A stretch of 63,154 bases of DNA from Candidatus Fermentibacter danicus (GTDB taxonomy: Bacteria; Fermentibacterota; Fermentibacteria; Fermentibacterales; Fermentibacteraceae): positions 3,831 through 66,984 of the forward strand of contig LKHC01000145.1 of the NCBI GenBank assembly GCA_001618605.1, given 5' to 3'. The notes under the pieces are model-generated. The model searched no databases. It worked only from the letters and a program-made list of their open reading frames with translations, and was not told where the DNA came from. Within the stretch, counting starts at the first letter, position 1, and each line of letters opens with the position of its first letter. This document shows, piece after piece, positions 8,523 through 15,938 of the stretch. Position numbers and translations under genes: made by a program.

Positions 8523-9893
8523 GTGGTGGAAAGCGGCGGCCGTCCCACCCGCAGAGGCGCCTACTGGATGGAAGTCTATGGGTGCCAGATGAATGTGAGC
8601 GACTCGGAGATCATCCGGGGAATCCTGGAGAGCGCCGGATACAGGCAGGTGGACGATCCGGGTGACGCAGACGCAGTCCTGGTCGTGACCTGCGCCGTTC
8701 GTGAACACGCGGAGACGAGAGCCATAGGCAGGCTGACCCAGCTCGGAGCGGGAACCGGCGGAGAGGGGCGTCCCGTCACGGTAGTCTGCGGATGCGTGGC
8801 CCAGGAGCACGGGAGTTCCCTGCTGGAGAACTATCCGGCCATCGACATCGTGGTCGGACCCGACAGATACCTCGAACTTCCCGATCTTATCCGGCGCGGC
8901 AGGGCCTCCGCGACCGGGTTCTCGCCCCACCACTACGAAGGGGTCGAGCCCGTCAGGAAAACCTTCCCGCGCTCCTTCGTGACCGTCATGCGAGGCTGCG
9001 ACAACTTCTGCAGCTACTGCATCGTGCCTCACGTGCGGGGACGGGAGAGGAGCAGGCCCGCCGCCGACATCCTGCGCGAGGTGTCCGGGCTCGTCTCCTC
9101 GGGTTACGGGGAGATCACGCTGCTGGGCCAGAACGTGAACTCCTACCGCTCCGGGGAGCTGCGTTTTCCGGAACTCCTCGGGATGGTTTCGCGGGAGGCC
9201 CGCGGAGCCTGGGTCAGATTCGTCACCAGTCATCCCCGCGATCTCACCGATGACCTCGTGGAGACGATGTCGCGGTGCCGCAACGTCTGCCGCCAGATCC
9301 ACCTGCCCGTACAGTCCGGCAGCGACCGCATCCTCTCCGCGATGAACAGGGGCTATTCGAGGGCCGGGTATCTCGACAAGATCAGGAAACTCAGGGAGGC
9401 GATGCCCGGCATCGCCCTCTCGACCGACATGATCGCGGGATTCCCCGGAGAGAGCGAGGAGGACTTCGAACTCAGCGCTTCGCTTCTCGAAGAGGTCCGG
9501 TTCGACCAGGCCTTCCTCTTCAGGTATTCGGAGAGGGCCGGCACTCCCGCCGCCTCGATGGAAGGCTCCATACCCGTCGAAGTGAGGCTCGAAAGGCTTT
9601 CGAGGCTCCAGGAGATCCAGAGATCGATAACGCGCGCCTGCTCGGCCGCGCTCTCGGGTAGAGAGATGCCGGTACTCATCATCGGACCCGGCGCAAAGCG
9701 CGGCCTTCTGCAGACCCAGGGCCGGACGGCGGGGAACAGAGTGGTGGTGTTCGAGGGCAGGCAGGCCGAGGCGGGGAGGTTCGTACTGGCGCGCATCGGC
9801 TCGAGCGACGGCTGGACGCACTTCGCGGATCTGGTACGCCCGCTCGGGACGGAGGAGGGTTTCGAGGCGTCGGAGTCATGGCGCGAGTGTTGA
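8523..9893 (+). CDS. miaB: tRNA-2-methylthio-N6-dimethylallyladenosine synthase
   Basis: Radical-SAM methylthiotransferase that adds the 2-methylthio group to i6A37 of tRNA. 456 residues. The N-terminal UPF0004 cluster cysteines are in YGCQMN, TCAVR and CGCVAQ; the radical-SAM CxxxCxxC is in RGCDNFCSYCIVP (~160), followed by the MiaB-specific VRGRERSR. A C-terminal TRAM domain ends the protein. miaA, which makes its i6A substrate, is at 43545. GTG start; the 3' end overlaps the glycosyltransferase start by 16 bases. Confidence 0.97.
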   Translation: MVESGGRPTRRGAYWMEVYGCQMNVSDSEIIRGILESAGYRQVDDPGDADAVLVVTCAVREHAETRAIGRLTQLGAGTGGEGRPVTVVCGCVAQEHGSSLLENYPAIDIVVGPDRYLELPDLIRRGRASATGFSPHHYEGVEPVRKTFPRSFVTVMRGCDNFCSYCIVPHVRGRERSRPAADILREVSGLVSSGYGEITLLGQNVNSYRSGELRFPELLGMVSREARGAWVRFVTSHPRDLTDDLVETMSRCRNVCRQIHLPVQSGSDRILSAMNRGYSRAGYLDKIRKLREAMPGIALSTDMIAGFPGESEEDFELSASLLEEVRFDQAFLFRYSERAGTPAASMEGSIPVEVRLERLSRLQEIQRSITRACSAALSGREMPVLIIGPGAKRGLLQTQGRTAGNRVVVFEGRQAEAGRFVLARIGSSDGWTHFADLVRPLGTEEGFEASESWREC

Positions 9894-10915
9894 AACGGAT
9901 CGAGAGAGCCTCCAGGAGGCTGCTCACCCGCCTCCTCAGGGGGCCGTCGCAATGTGCCGAATCCGATGCACCGCCTCCCGAGCCCTCGTCCATCCTCGTC
10001 ACCAGGCCGGATTCACGGCTGGGAAACCTCGTCCTCACCCTGCCTCTCCTGGAAGGCCTCAGGAGCAGGTTCCCCGAAGCACGCCTGACGCTGCTGGCCA
10101 GCGACAGGTTCGCCGAGCTGCCCACCCTCATGGGATTCGACGTAATCCCTGTCGACAAGGCCAGGATGGCCTCGCACCCCTGGCTCTTCCCGGGGTTCGC
10201 GCGAAAGCTTCGCAAGCGTGGATTCGACTGTGCGATCGACGCTTCCCATCCGTTCGCGTTCTCACTGTCCGGGGCGCTGGTCGGCCGACTCGCGGGCGCC
10301 CGCACGAGGATAGGCTTCGCCTCGGGGGACTACGAGGGCTGGTACACCCATGCGGTCCCGGGCCTCTCGAAAAGCGACCACGAGAGCAGGACCATCCACA
10401 GGCTGGGGTCGGTATGGCCGCGTTGGCCGGCATATTCGCCGCCACTTCTCCGCACGCCCGGACGGAGCCGATGCCGCTCCATAGGGGTCCATGTCGGGGC
10501 CAGCAGGGGGAAGGTCTATCCGCCGGACAGGTTCTCCAGGCTCGTCGCCGGGCTTGCCGGCATCGGGAGGGTCATCCTGTTCTGGGGAAGCGAAGGCGAG
10601 AGAAACCTCGCCGTCCGGCTGGCGGCGGATGCGGCCGCCTCGGGACTGCAGACCGTCACCGTGTCGGATCCGCTGTCGATCGCGGGTCTTCTGGACTCGT
10701 TCGCCGGTCTCGATCTGCTGGTGACTGCGGACAACGGGCCCATGCACGTCGCCTACGCCCTGGGAACGCCGGTGATAGCTCTCTTCCGCGTGCAGAACCA
10801 TGACAGGTTCGGGCCCCTGTCGGAGGGATCGGTCGTCCTCTACGATCCGGACGGCCCGGATCCGGAGAGAGTCATCCGCGCAGTGAAGGCTGTCCAGGCC
10901 GGGATCCGTCCCTAG
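9878..10915 (+). CDS. glycosyltransferase family 9 (heptosyltransferase-like)
   Basis: 345 residues. GT9 features: RPDSRLGNLVLTLPLLEGLR near residue 43, GVHVGAS in the middle and the ADP-sugar-binding TADNGPMHVAYALGTPVIALF near 285. Relatives add ADP-heptose to lipopolysaccharide inner core. The N-terminus carries ~35 extra basic residues. A heptose pathway enzyme (GmhB-like) is encoded at 17907, which supports an LPS-core role; the exact acceptor is unknown. The stop overlaps convergent xseB by 4 bases, with no terminator between them. Confidence 0.88.
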   Translation: MARVLKRIERASRRLLTRLLRGPSQCAESDAPPPEPSSILVTRPDSRLGNLVLTLPLLEGLRSRFPEARLTLLASDRFAELPTLMGFDVIPVDKARMASHPWLFPGFARKLRKRGFDCAIDASHPFAFSLSGALVGRLAGARTRIGFASGDYEGWYTHAVPGLSKSDHESRTIHRLGSVWPRWPAYSPPLLRTPGRSRCRSIGVHVGASRGKVYPPDRFSRLVAGLAGIGRVILFWGSEGERNLAVRLAADAAASGLQTVTVSDPLSIAGLLDSFAGLDLLVTADNGPMHVAYALGTPVIALFRVQNHDRFGPLSEGSVVLYDPDGPDPERVIRAVKAVQAGIRP

Positions 10916-11205
10916 CCGTCCTCTTCTTCTTCTTCGTTTTCGTCGTCGTCTTCGTCGTCTTCTTCTTCCTCGTCCCGGGCGTCCGCGTCCGGTGCGCCGG
11001 CGGAGTCCGACAGTCCGTCGAGGATGTTCTTCACGGACATCTCGGTAGCCGCCAGGCGGCTGCGGAGGTCTCCTATCAGCTCCGCCGCCCGCTTCACCTT
11101 CGACTCGAGTTCGTCGAGAGGGCAGTCCTCCCTGCCGACCTCGTCCACGAGCCGGTTCAACTCCTTCATCTGCTCCTCGAAGGAAGCGCTTTTCCTCCTG
11201 CCCAT
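10912..11205 (-). CDS. xseB: exodeoxyribonuclease VII small subunit with acidic tail
   Basis: 97 residues from ATG 11205 (GGGAGAGGG directly upstream). Residues ~7-70 are the two-helix XseB fold: SFEEQMKELNRLVDEVG, PLDELESKVKRAAELI. The last ~25 residues are almost entirely Asp and Glu, an unusual extension encoded by GAA/GAC/GAG triplets. The small subunits wrap the XseA helices in the ExoVII complex, which degrades single-stranded DNA from both ends. xseA lies 65 bases upstream on the same strand. Confidence 0.88.
   Translation of the reverse strand: MGRRKSASFEEQMKELNRLVDEVGREDCPLDELESKVKRAAELIGDLRSRLAATEMSVKNILDGLSDSAGAPDADARDEEEEDDEDDDENEEEEEDG
10919..10975. repeat. triplet-rich low-complexity tract
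   Basis: A run of ttc/gtc/ctc triplets (plus-strand view) encoding the Asp/Glu tail of XseB on the minus strand. It is a plausible slippage-prone site; the reading frame is conserved over its length. Confidence 0.7.
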
Positions 11206-11270
11206 CCCTCTCCCGTCGGCCGCGATGCCTGCGGAGCAGCGGCCTGAAGACCCGGCGGACATGGAGTCCG

Positions 11271-12677
11271 TCAGGATGCCCCGTCCATATCGACTTCTAC
11301 CGCTCTCGCCGAAATGCGGCCGTCCCTCAGCCTTATGCCAACCCGATCCCCCGCCTCGACGCAGGAGGCGGAAGTCACCAGCCGGCCTTCTCCGTCCGTG
11401 ACGATGGCCCATCCCATTTCCAGCATCCTGGCGGGGTCGCGTGCTGCGACGAGGGCGGAAAGGGCATCGAGTCTGCGTCTCGACACATCGATGAGTGCCC
11501 CGCTGGCTGTTCTAAGCTGCCGGGAGCAGTCATCCAGCGACAGACCGCGCTCCGGGAACCGAACGAGGCAGCCCGGCGGCCCCAGTCTCGCAGCCATTCT
11601 TTCCAGTTCACGCCCGGCCCTCGAGGTACTCCTTCCGGAAGCGGCGCGGAGCCATGCCTCGTTCCTGTCGAGAGCGCCGGAGACGCTCCTGGAGAACATC
11701 GAAACTCCCGAGGCCAGCATCGAGGCGGCGGCTCGAATCCTGTGCCCCTCGGATCTGAGTCTGGGAAGCGATGATGCCGCCATGTCCCTCGCGGCGTCGT
11801 CGATCGACTGGGCCGCATCGGCCAGCCTGTCCACAAGGATGGAGGCCGCGTGTGTCGGGGTCTTGGCCCTCGTATGGGCGATGAAGTCCGGGAGCGTGAA
11901 GTCGACTTCGTGGCCGATGCCCGAGACTACAGGGGCGGGGAATGAAGCGATGGCCCGCCCTATGGGTTCCGAGTCGAACCACGAGAGGTCGGTTGCTGAT
12001 CCGCCGCCCCTCGTTATCACCAGGACATCCAGCGAGGGTTCCAGGGCCAGGCGCGACATGGCCTCGACCACGGTTCTCATGGTTTCGGCGCCCTGCATCT
12101 GTGCAGGGTGGAGCAGAACCTCGAAGGGGTAGCCGCTTTCGCGCAGGGTCGTGAGAAAGTCCTCGAGAGCGGCCGAGCCGGGTGCGCTTACCAAACCTAT
12201 CCTGAGGGGCAGCGCCGGGAACGGCAGGGTGCGGTTCCGCTCTGCGAGGCCCTCGCGGGTGAGTTTTGCCAGCAATTCCCTGAGGCGGGTTTCCGACGAG
12301 GCGCCGAAGCTCCCGGGATCGAAGGCCTCCACCACGAACTGGAAGCGTCCGGACTGGGGCCAGATGTCCACGCGGCCGAGTATCCGGACATCGATTCCCT
12401 CGGATGGGTCGAAGACCATCCCGGCTCTGGCGAAGTCGCGCTGCACCACGGTACGGGCGCCGGCGAAGAGTACGCAGTCTATGGAGGCCTGCGGCCGGGA
12501 GGCGGAATCCGTGTTGTCCACGAGCTGGAAGTAGGTATGTCCCCGGCTGTTCGCCTGGATTCTGCCGGCGAGCGTTCCCCTCAGCCAGATCGGGTACGGG
12601 TATACCGTCCGGAATAGCTCCCTCACTCTCGTGTTGAGTTCGAGTACGGTGAGGTCGCGGCCGGATGCGGCGGCCAA
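11271..12677 (-). CDS. xseA: exodeoxyribonuclease VII large subunit
   Basis: 468 residues. An N-terminal OB-fold (~8-105: PIWLRGTLAGRIQANSRGHTYFQL) leads into the catalytic domain with RIGLVSAPGSAALEDFL, ITRGGGSATDLSWFDSE and GIGHEVDFTLPDFIAHTRAKTPTHAA, the family signatures. A long helical region and a short C-terminal OB-like tail follow. The start is TTG 12677, with AAGG 11 bases upstream; the upstream PPC-like gene stops 2 bases before it. ExoVII degrades single-stranded DNA in repair. Confidence 0.95.
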   Translation of the reverse strand: MAAASGRDLTVLELNTRVRELFRTVYPYPIWLRGTLAGRIQANSRGHTYFQLVDNTDSASRPQASIDCVLFAGARTVVQRDFARAGMVFDPSEGIDVRILGRVDIWPQSGRFQFVVEAFDPGSFGASSETRLRELLAKLTREGLAERNRTLPFPALPLRIGLVSAPGSAALEDFLTTLRESGYPFEVLLHPAQMQGAETMRTVVEAMSRLALEPSLDVLVITRGGGSATDLSWFDSEPIGRAIASFPAPVVSGIGHEVDFTLPDFIAHTRAKTPTHAASILVDRLADAAQSIDDAARDMAASSLPRLRSEGHRIRAAASMLASGVSMFSRSVSGALDRNEAWLRAASGRSTSRAGRELERMAARLGPPGCLVRFPERGLSLDDCSRQLRTASGALIDVSRRRLDALSALVAARDPARMLEMGWAIVTDGEGRLVTSASCVEAGDRVGIRLRDGRISARAVEVDMDGAS

Positions 12678-12679
12678 GG

Positions 12680-13063
12680 TCAGAATACCTTCAGATCGTA
12701 GCTTCCCCCGGTTTCGCCTATGTCGTGTATCACGATGAAGGCCGGGCCGGTGTATGGCGCAGTGAGGGTAAGGCTTTCGGAACCATCACTGTCTCCCTCG
12801 ACCATCGAGAATCCCCTGGCATAGATGTAGTCCTCGTAGTAGGGAAGGCTCATGAACTCGTCGAAGTCCATGTCCCGTGAGGCGACGGTGACGTCGAAGT
12901 CGGCCGGGGGAGGGGGGCAGTCGAGTACGATCCAGTAGTCCGTCCCTTCCAGGACCGTGAGCGTGTACACGGCCGTGGCGCCCCTGCCGAGCTGGTCCGT
13001 CGAGGAGAGCAGGGGTTCGGTGGACAGAGCCAGTGTCAGGATAAGCATCTGTATCATCGACAC
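12680..13063 (-). CDS. secreted protein with a single PPC-like beta-sandwich domain
   Basis: 127 residues: signal peptide (MSMIQMLILTLALS) and then about 105 residues that read like one bacterial pre-peptidase C-terminal (PPC) domain: AVYTLTVLEGTDYWIVLD, ADFDVTVASRD, SESLTLTAPYTGPAFIVI and the closing GGSYDLKVF. PPC domains usually sit at the end of secreted proteases; here the domain stands alone. Located directly upstream of xseA and probably on its transcript, without an obvious functional link. Domain call is by pattern. Confidence 0.65.
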   Translation of the reverse strand: MSMIQMLILTLALSTEPLLSSTDQLGRGATAVYTLTVLEGTDYWIVLDCPPPPADFDVTVASRDMDFDEFMSLPYYEDYIYARGFSMVEGDSDGSESLTLTAPYTGPAFIVIHDIGETGGSYDLKVF

Positions 13064-13419
13064 CTCCAGGTCGGGCGGGTTTCATGCAGCAGCGTCAAAA
13101 TTGTGGGGTCGACCCCGCCCGGTCAACCTCATCTACACCCGGAGAGCGCTCGTTGTTCCTTTCAGCACGATGTCCGTCATGGTGGAACGGAGATCATCGC
13201 CCCATCGGAAGGCGTGTTGCTCCCGGGGCGGGGAGTCATCCGCGGTCGAACTCCCACAAAAGAGCCGAGTAAAAGAAAGCGCGAATCATAGTGTCTTTAT
13301 TAAAGAAATAAATAAAGTTAGCGACATCGCTTTTCGCCGGGTTTCTCCGGGACTGCCGCCAGGGCTTCCCGGGGTTATCTTCCCCGGACATCCGACTGAA
13401 CGAGAACTGGGGGTCCGTA
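13064..13419. other. 356-base divergent intergenic region with AT-rich island
   Basis: Separates the minus-strand PPC-xseA-xseB group from the nucleoside kinase gene. It holds a perfect 12-bp palindrome GGGGTCGACCCC (13105-13116) and, in sharp contrast to the GC-rich surroundings, an AT-rich island (about 13268-13320) with the palindrome TCTTTATTAAAGA (13294-13306). These could be operator or promoter sequences. A TTGACG on the minus strand (13098-13093) has no matching -10. No coding potential seen. Confidence 0.5.
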
Positions 13420-14991
13420 ATGAGGGTCCGCGATCTGATAGAGCAGAAACACCGGGGACATGCAGTCGCAGCCGTCGATACGAGGGGGCTCGTGGTCGCC
13501 CTCGAGGACGAAGCCAGGCCGGGATCGACCTACAAGGCCGTCCCTCCATGGGTGACGGAGGGCCGCGAGGTCTACAGGAGGAGTCTCATCCTTGCCCTGG
13601 ACGAGGCATGCAGACGGACCTTCCCCGACTCGAAGCTATGGGTGGAGCACGCGCTCTCGCTGGGGTACAAGTGTCGTCTGGAGGAGCGGCCGGCGATGGC
13701 CGGCGCGGCGATGTGCGACCTCCTCACGGAGGCTCTCCGTGCCGTCATCTCGGAGGACATCACCTTCGAATCCTTCGAGGCTGGTAATGGAGAGGGGCCG
13801 CCGGAGCTGCTCGACTGGTGGGACGGCTCGACCAGGTTCAGGATGAATCGCCTCTGCAGGAGCACCGCCTTCGGCGCCGGCCCGGTGCTGCCCTCCACCG
13901 GGATGCTCGAACTCTTCGAGCTGCGCCCGCTGAATGCCGGCTTCGTCCTGAGGTTCCCGGGGTCCCTGGAATGGCCCGCCATCGCTCCCTGGGAGGACAG
14001 GCCCAGGCTCGCGAGAGAGTTCGACCTCGAGGAGAAGCACGGGGCGAGGATGCGCGTGAGGACCATTCACGAGCTGAACTCCAGGATCGAGGAGGACGGC
14101 GGTCTCGAGATCGTCGCAATGAGCCACTTCTACCAGGAGTACAGGCTGACCGAGATCGTGATGGCGCTGGAGGGCATGTTCCCCCGGAAGCGCGTAGTGA
14201 CCATCGCAGGGCCATCCTCCAGCGGAAAGACGACCTTCACGAAACTTCTAGGCATGTCCCTGCGCGCGCAGGGGTTCGGTGTCGAGAGCATAAGTGTCGA
14301 CAACTACTTCCGGAACAGGGAGGAGACCCCCAGGGACTCCAACGGCGAAATGGACTTCGAATGCCTCGAAGCGCTGGACACGGAACTCTTCGGCAGGCAT
14401 CTGAGCGAGCTTCTGGCAGGGAAGGAGATAAGACTGCCTGTCTTCGACTTCAAGACAGGCCACAGGCTCGATGACCAGATACCCATGCGCCTGACGCCCA
14501 ACGATTTCCTGCTGATAGAAGGAATCCACGGTCTGAACGACAGCCTGACCCCGGGCGTGGATCCTTCCTGCAAGTACAGGATCTATGCCTCCGCCCTGAC
14601 CCAGATGAACATCGAGAGGCTGACGCGCATGTCCACATCCGACTCCAGGCTCCTGAGGAGGATGACCAGGGACCACAGGACCAGGGGCTATTCCGCAGAG
14701 GAGACCATCGGAAAGTGGCCCAGCGTAAGGCGGGGGGAGAGGCGCCACATATTCCCGTTCCAGGAGATGGCCGACGCCATGTTCAACTCGTCGCTTCCAT
14801 ACGAGCTGCCTGTGCTGAAACCCTTCGCCGAGCCGATTCTACGCTCCGTCCCCGAAGGAAGCCCCGCCTTCGACACGGCGCACAGGCTGCTCTCCGTCCT
14901 CTCTCTCGTGAAGCCGATAGACGCGTCTGTCGTCCCGAGGCTGAGCCTTCTCAGGGAGTTCATCGGAGGCCATCTCCTCGGTCAGGGGTGA
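13420..14991 (+). CDS. nucleoside (uridine-kinase-like) kinase with N-terminal ThrRS-like domain
   Basis: 523 residues. Residues ~1-60 resemble a TGS-like region and ~60-235 the second additional/editing-like domain of threonyl-tRNA synthetase. Residues ~255-460 are a phosphoribulokinase/uridine kinase domain with Walker A GPSSSGKTTF, SVDNYF, a D/E-rich NGEMDFECLEALD stretch and EGIHGLND. This two-part architecture is known from Thermotoga, clostridia and relatives, where it is annotated as nucleoside kinase. Likely salvage of pyrimidine or related nucleosides; the role of the tRNA-synthetase-like half is unknown. ATG 13420 is preceded by GGGGGTCCGTA, a weak ribosome site. Confidence 0.9.
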   Translation: MRVRDLIEQKHRGHAVAAVDTRGLVVALEDEARPGSTYKAVPPWVTEGREVYRRSLILALDEACRRTFPDSKLWVEHALSLGYKCRLEERPAMAGAAMCDLLTEALRAVISEDITFESFEAGNGEGPPELLDWWDGSTRFRMNRLCRSTAFGAGPVLPSTGMLELFELRPLNAGFVLRFPGSLEWPAIAPWEDRPRLAREFDLEEKHGARMRVRTIHELNSRIEEDGGLEIVAMSHFYQEYRLTEIVMALEGMFPRKRVVTIAGPSSSGKTTFTKLLGMSLRAQGFGVESISVDNYFRNREETPRDSNGEMDFECLEALDTELFGRHLSELLAGKEIRLPVFDFKTGHRLDDQIPMRLTPNDFLLIEGIHGLNDSLTPGVDPSCKYRIYASALTQMNIERLTRMSTSDSRLLRRMTRDHRTRGYSAEETIGKWPSVRRGERRHIFPFQEMADAMFNSSLPYELPVLKPFAEPILRSVPEGSPAFDTAHRLLSVLSLVKPIDASVVPRLSLLREFIGGHLLGQG

Positions 14992-15025
14992 TACCCGACC
15001 GAAAGAGGGCGAGGGCAGGCCGACC

Positions 15026-15044
15026 CGGACGCCTCTAGCGTCCG
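15026..15044 (+). terminator. hairpin after the nucleoside kinase gene
   Basis: Perfect 7-bp stem CGGACGC / GCGTCCG with loop CTCTA, 35 bases after the kinase stop. There is no T-run, so termination is only inferred. Confidence 0.4.
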
Positions 15045-15158
15045 TGGATATAGCCTCATCGCAAGGCGGGTTGCGGCTGCCGCTCGAAATCGTGCGGAGC
15101 CTGAGGCGTCGACGCTCCTGTCCGCGGGAGCCGTTCCTTCGTATGCTTCGTCATGATG

Positions 15159-15180
15159 ACCGCCGGGACGGCCCGGCGGT
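15159..15180. terminator. GC-rich hairpin, possible terminator
   Basis: Perfect 9-bp stem ACCGCCGGG / CCCGGCGGT with a four-base loop ACGG. No T-run on either side. It could end either convergent transcript. Confidence 0.35.
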
Positions 15181-15437
15181 TCGGCAGTGCCCCGAAGCAG
15201 GAGGAGGCGCCCATGGCTCCCCGCCCGGCTGGATGGTTCCGCCGCGGCCCTCCGGGAGTCAGAGAGAACAGCCTCGCCGGCGCACCGGTGTATTCGGATC
15301 CCGCATCTCCGGCGGATCGTCGGATCGACCTCGCAGCCCCCTCACGAAATCGTCATCGGAAAAGCAGTGAAGATCGCACTCGTTCGATAACTTCGTCCGG
15401 CATGGCGCAGTGTTCCGGAAGACAGCCGGGACAGGAG

Positions 15438-15938
15438 TCATCCGCGGAGCCTTCTCCTCTGGATCTCACAGGCCACCATCGCGATCACGCTCGCTACGTT
15501 GAGGCAGTCGCGGAAGCCCGACTGAGGGAAGTGGATTACCATGTCCGACCTGTCGAGCACGGCCTTCGATATGCCGAGAGCCTCGTTGCCGAACACGAAT
15601 GCGTCGGAGGGGAGGAATCCCGCATCGAGCATGGAAACGCTGCCTGCGGTCCTCTCGACGGCGATTATCCTCCTGCCCGTGGCGGATGCCCATTCCGCCG
15701 CGTCCTCCGCCCGTTCGAAACGCATCCAGGGTATGGAGTTCTGAGTCCCCCTCGCGGAGTGCGCGAGTTTCCGGTTGCCCGGCACGGCGCAGACGCCGCA
15801 GAGGAACACGGCGGATGGGTAGACGGCCTCCGCCGTCCTGAACGCCGAACCCACGTTGAAGGCGCTTCTGAAGCCGTCGAGTATGAATACCGGCGTATCG
15901 CCTGGAGAATGCAGCCTCGGGGAGGGGAGGGCTGACAT
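15438..15938 (-). CDS. SpoU-family (TrmH-type) RNA 2'-O-methyltransferase
   Basis: 166 residues, a minimal SPOUT methylase without an N-terminal RNA-binding domain. The three family motifs are present: SAFNVGSAFRTAEA (~25-38), VFGNEALGIS (~115-125) and LNVASVIAMVACE near the C-terminus. The target (tRNA or rRNA) cannot be told from the sequence. The only credible start, ATG 15938, overlaps the ATG of divergent comEC inside the shared palindrome CATG, and no Shine-Dalgarno precedes it, so it may be leaderless. Confidence 0.85.
   Translation of the reverse strand: MSALPSPRLHSPGDTPVFILDGFRSAFNVGSAFRTAEAVYPSAVFLCGVCAVPGNRKLAHSARGTQNSIPWMRFERAEDAAEWASATGRRIIAVERTAGSVSMLDAGFLPSDAFVFGNEALGISKAVLDRSDMVIHFPQSGFRDCLNVASVIAMVACEIQRRRLRG

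Larger units (their letters stand above)
14992..15437. other. 446-base intergenic region between convergent genes
   Basis: Lies 3' to both the kinase gene (plus) and the SpoU gene (minus). Two strong hairpins are listed separately. The remainder (15181-15437) shows no convincing ORF, promoter or RNA gene; short frames exist but lack a ribosome site or family resemblance. Confidence 0.5.

Noticed and set aside
7935-9821. Long minus-strand open frame (628 codons)
   Set aside because: Antisense to the lipid kinase and miaB, whose motifs are unmistakable; Asp/His/Arg-rich shadow sequence.
14992-15437. Short ORFs in the gap after the nucleoside kinase gene
   Set aside because: No ribosome site and low-complexity Arg/Ser/Pro composition; treated as non-coding.
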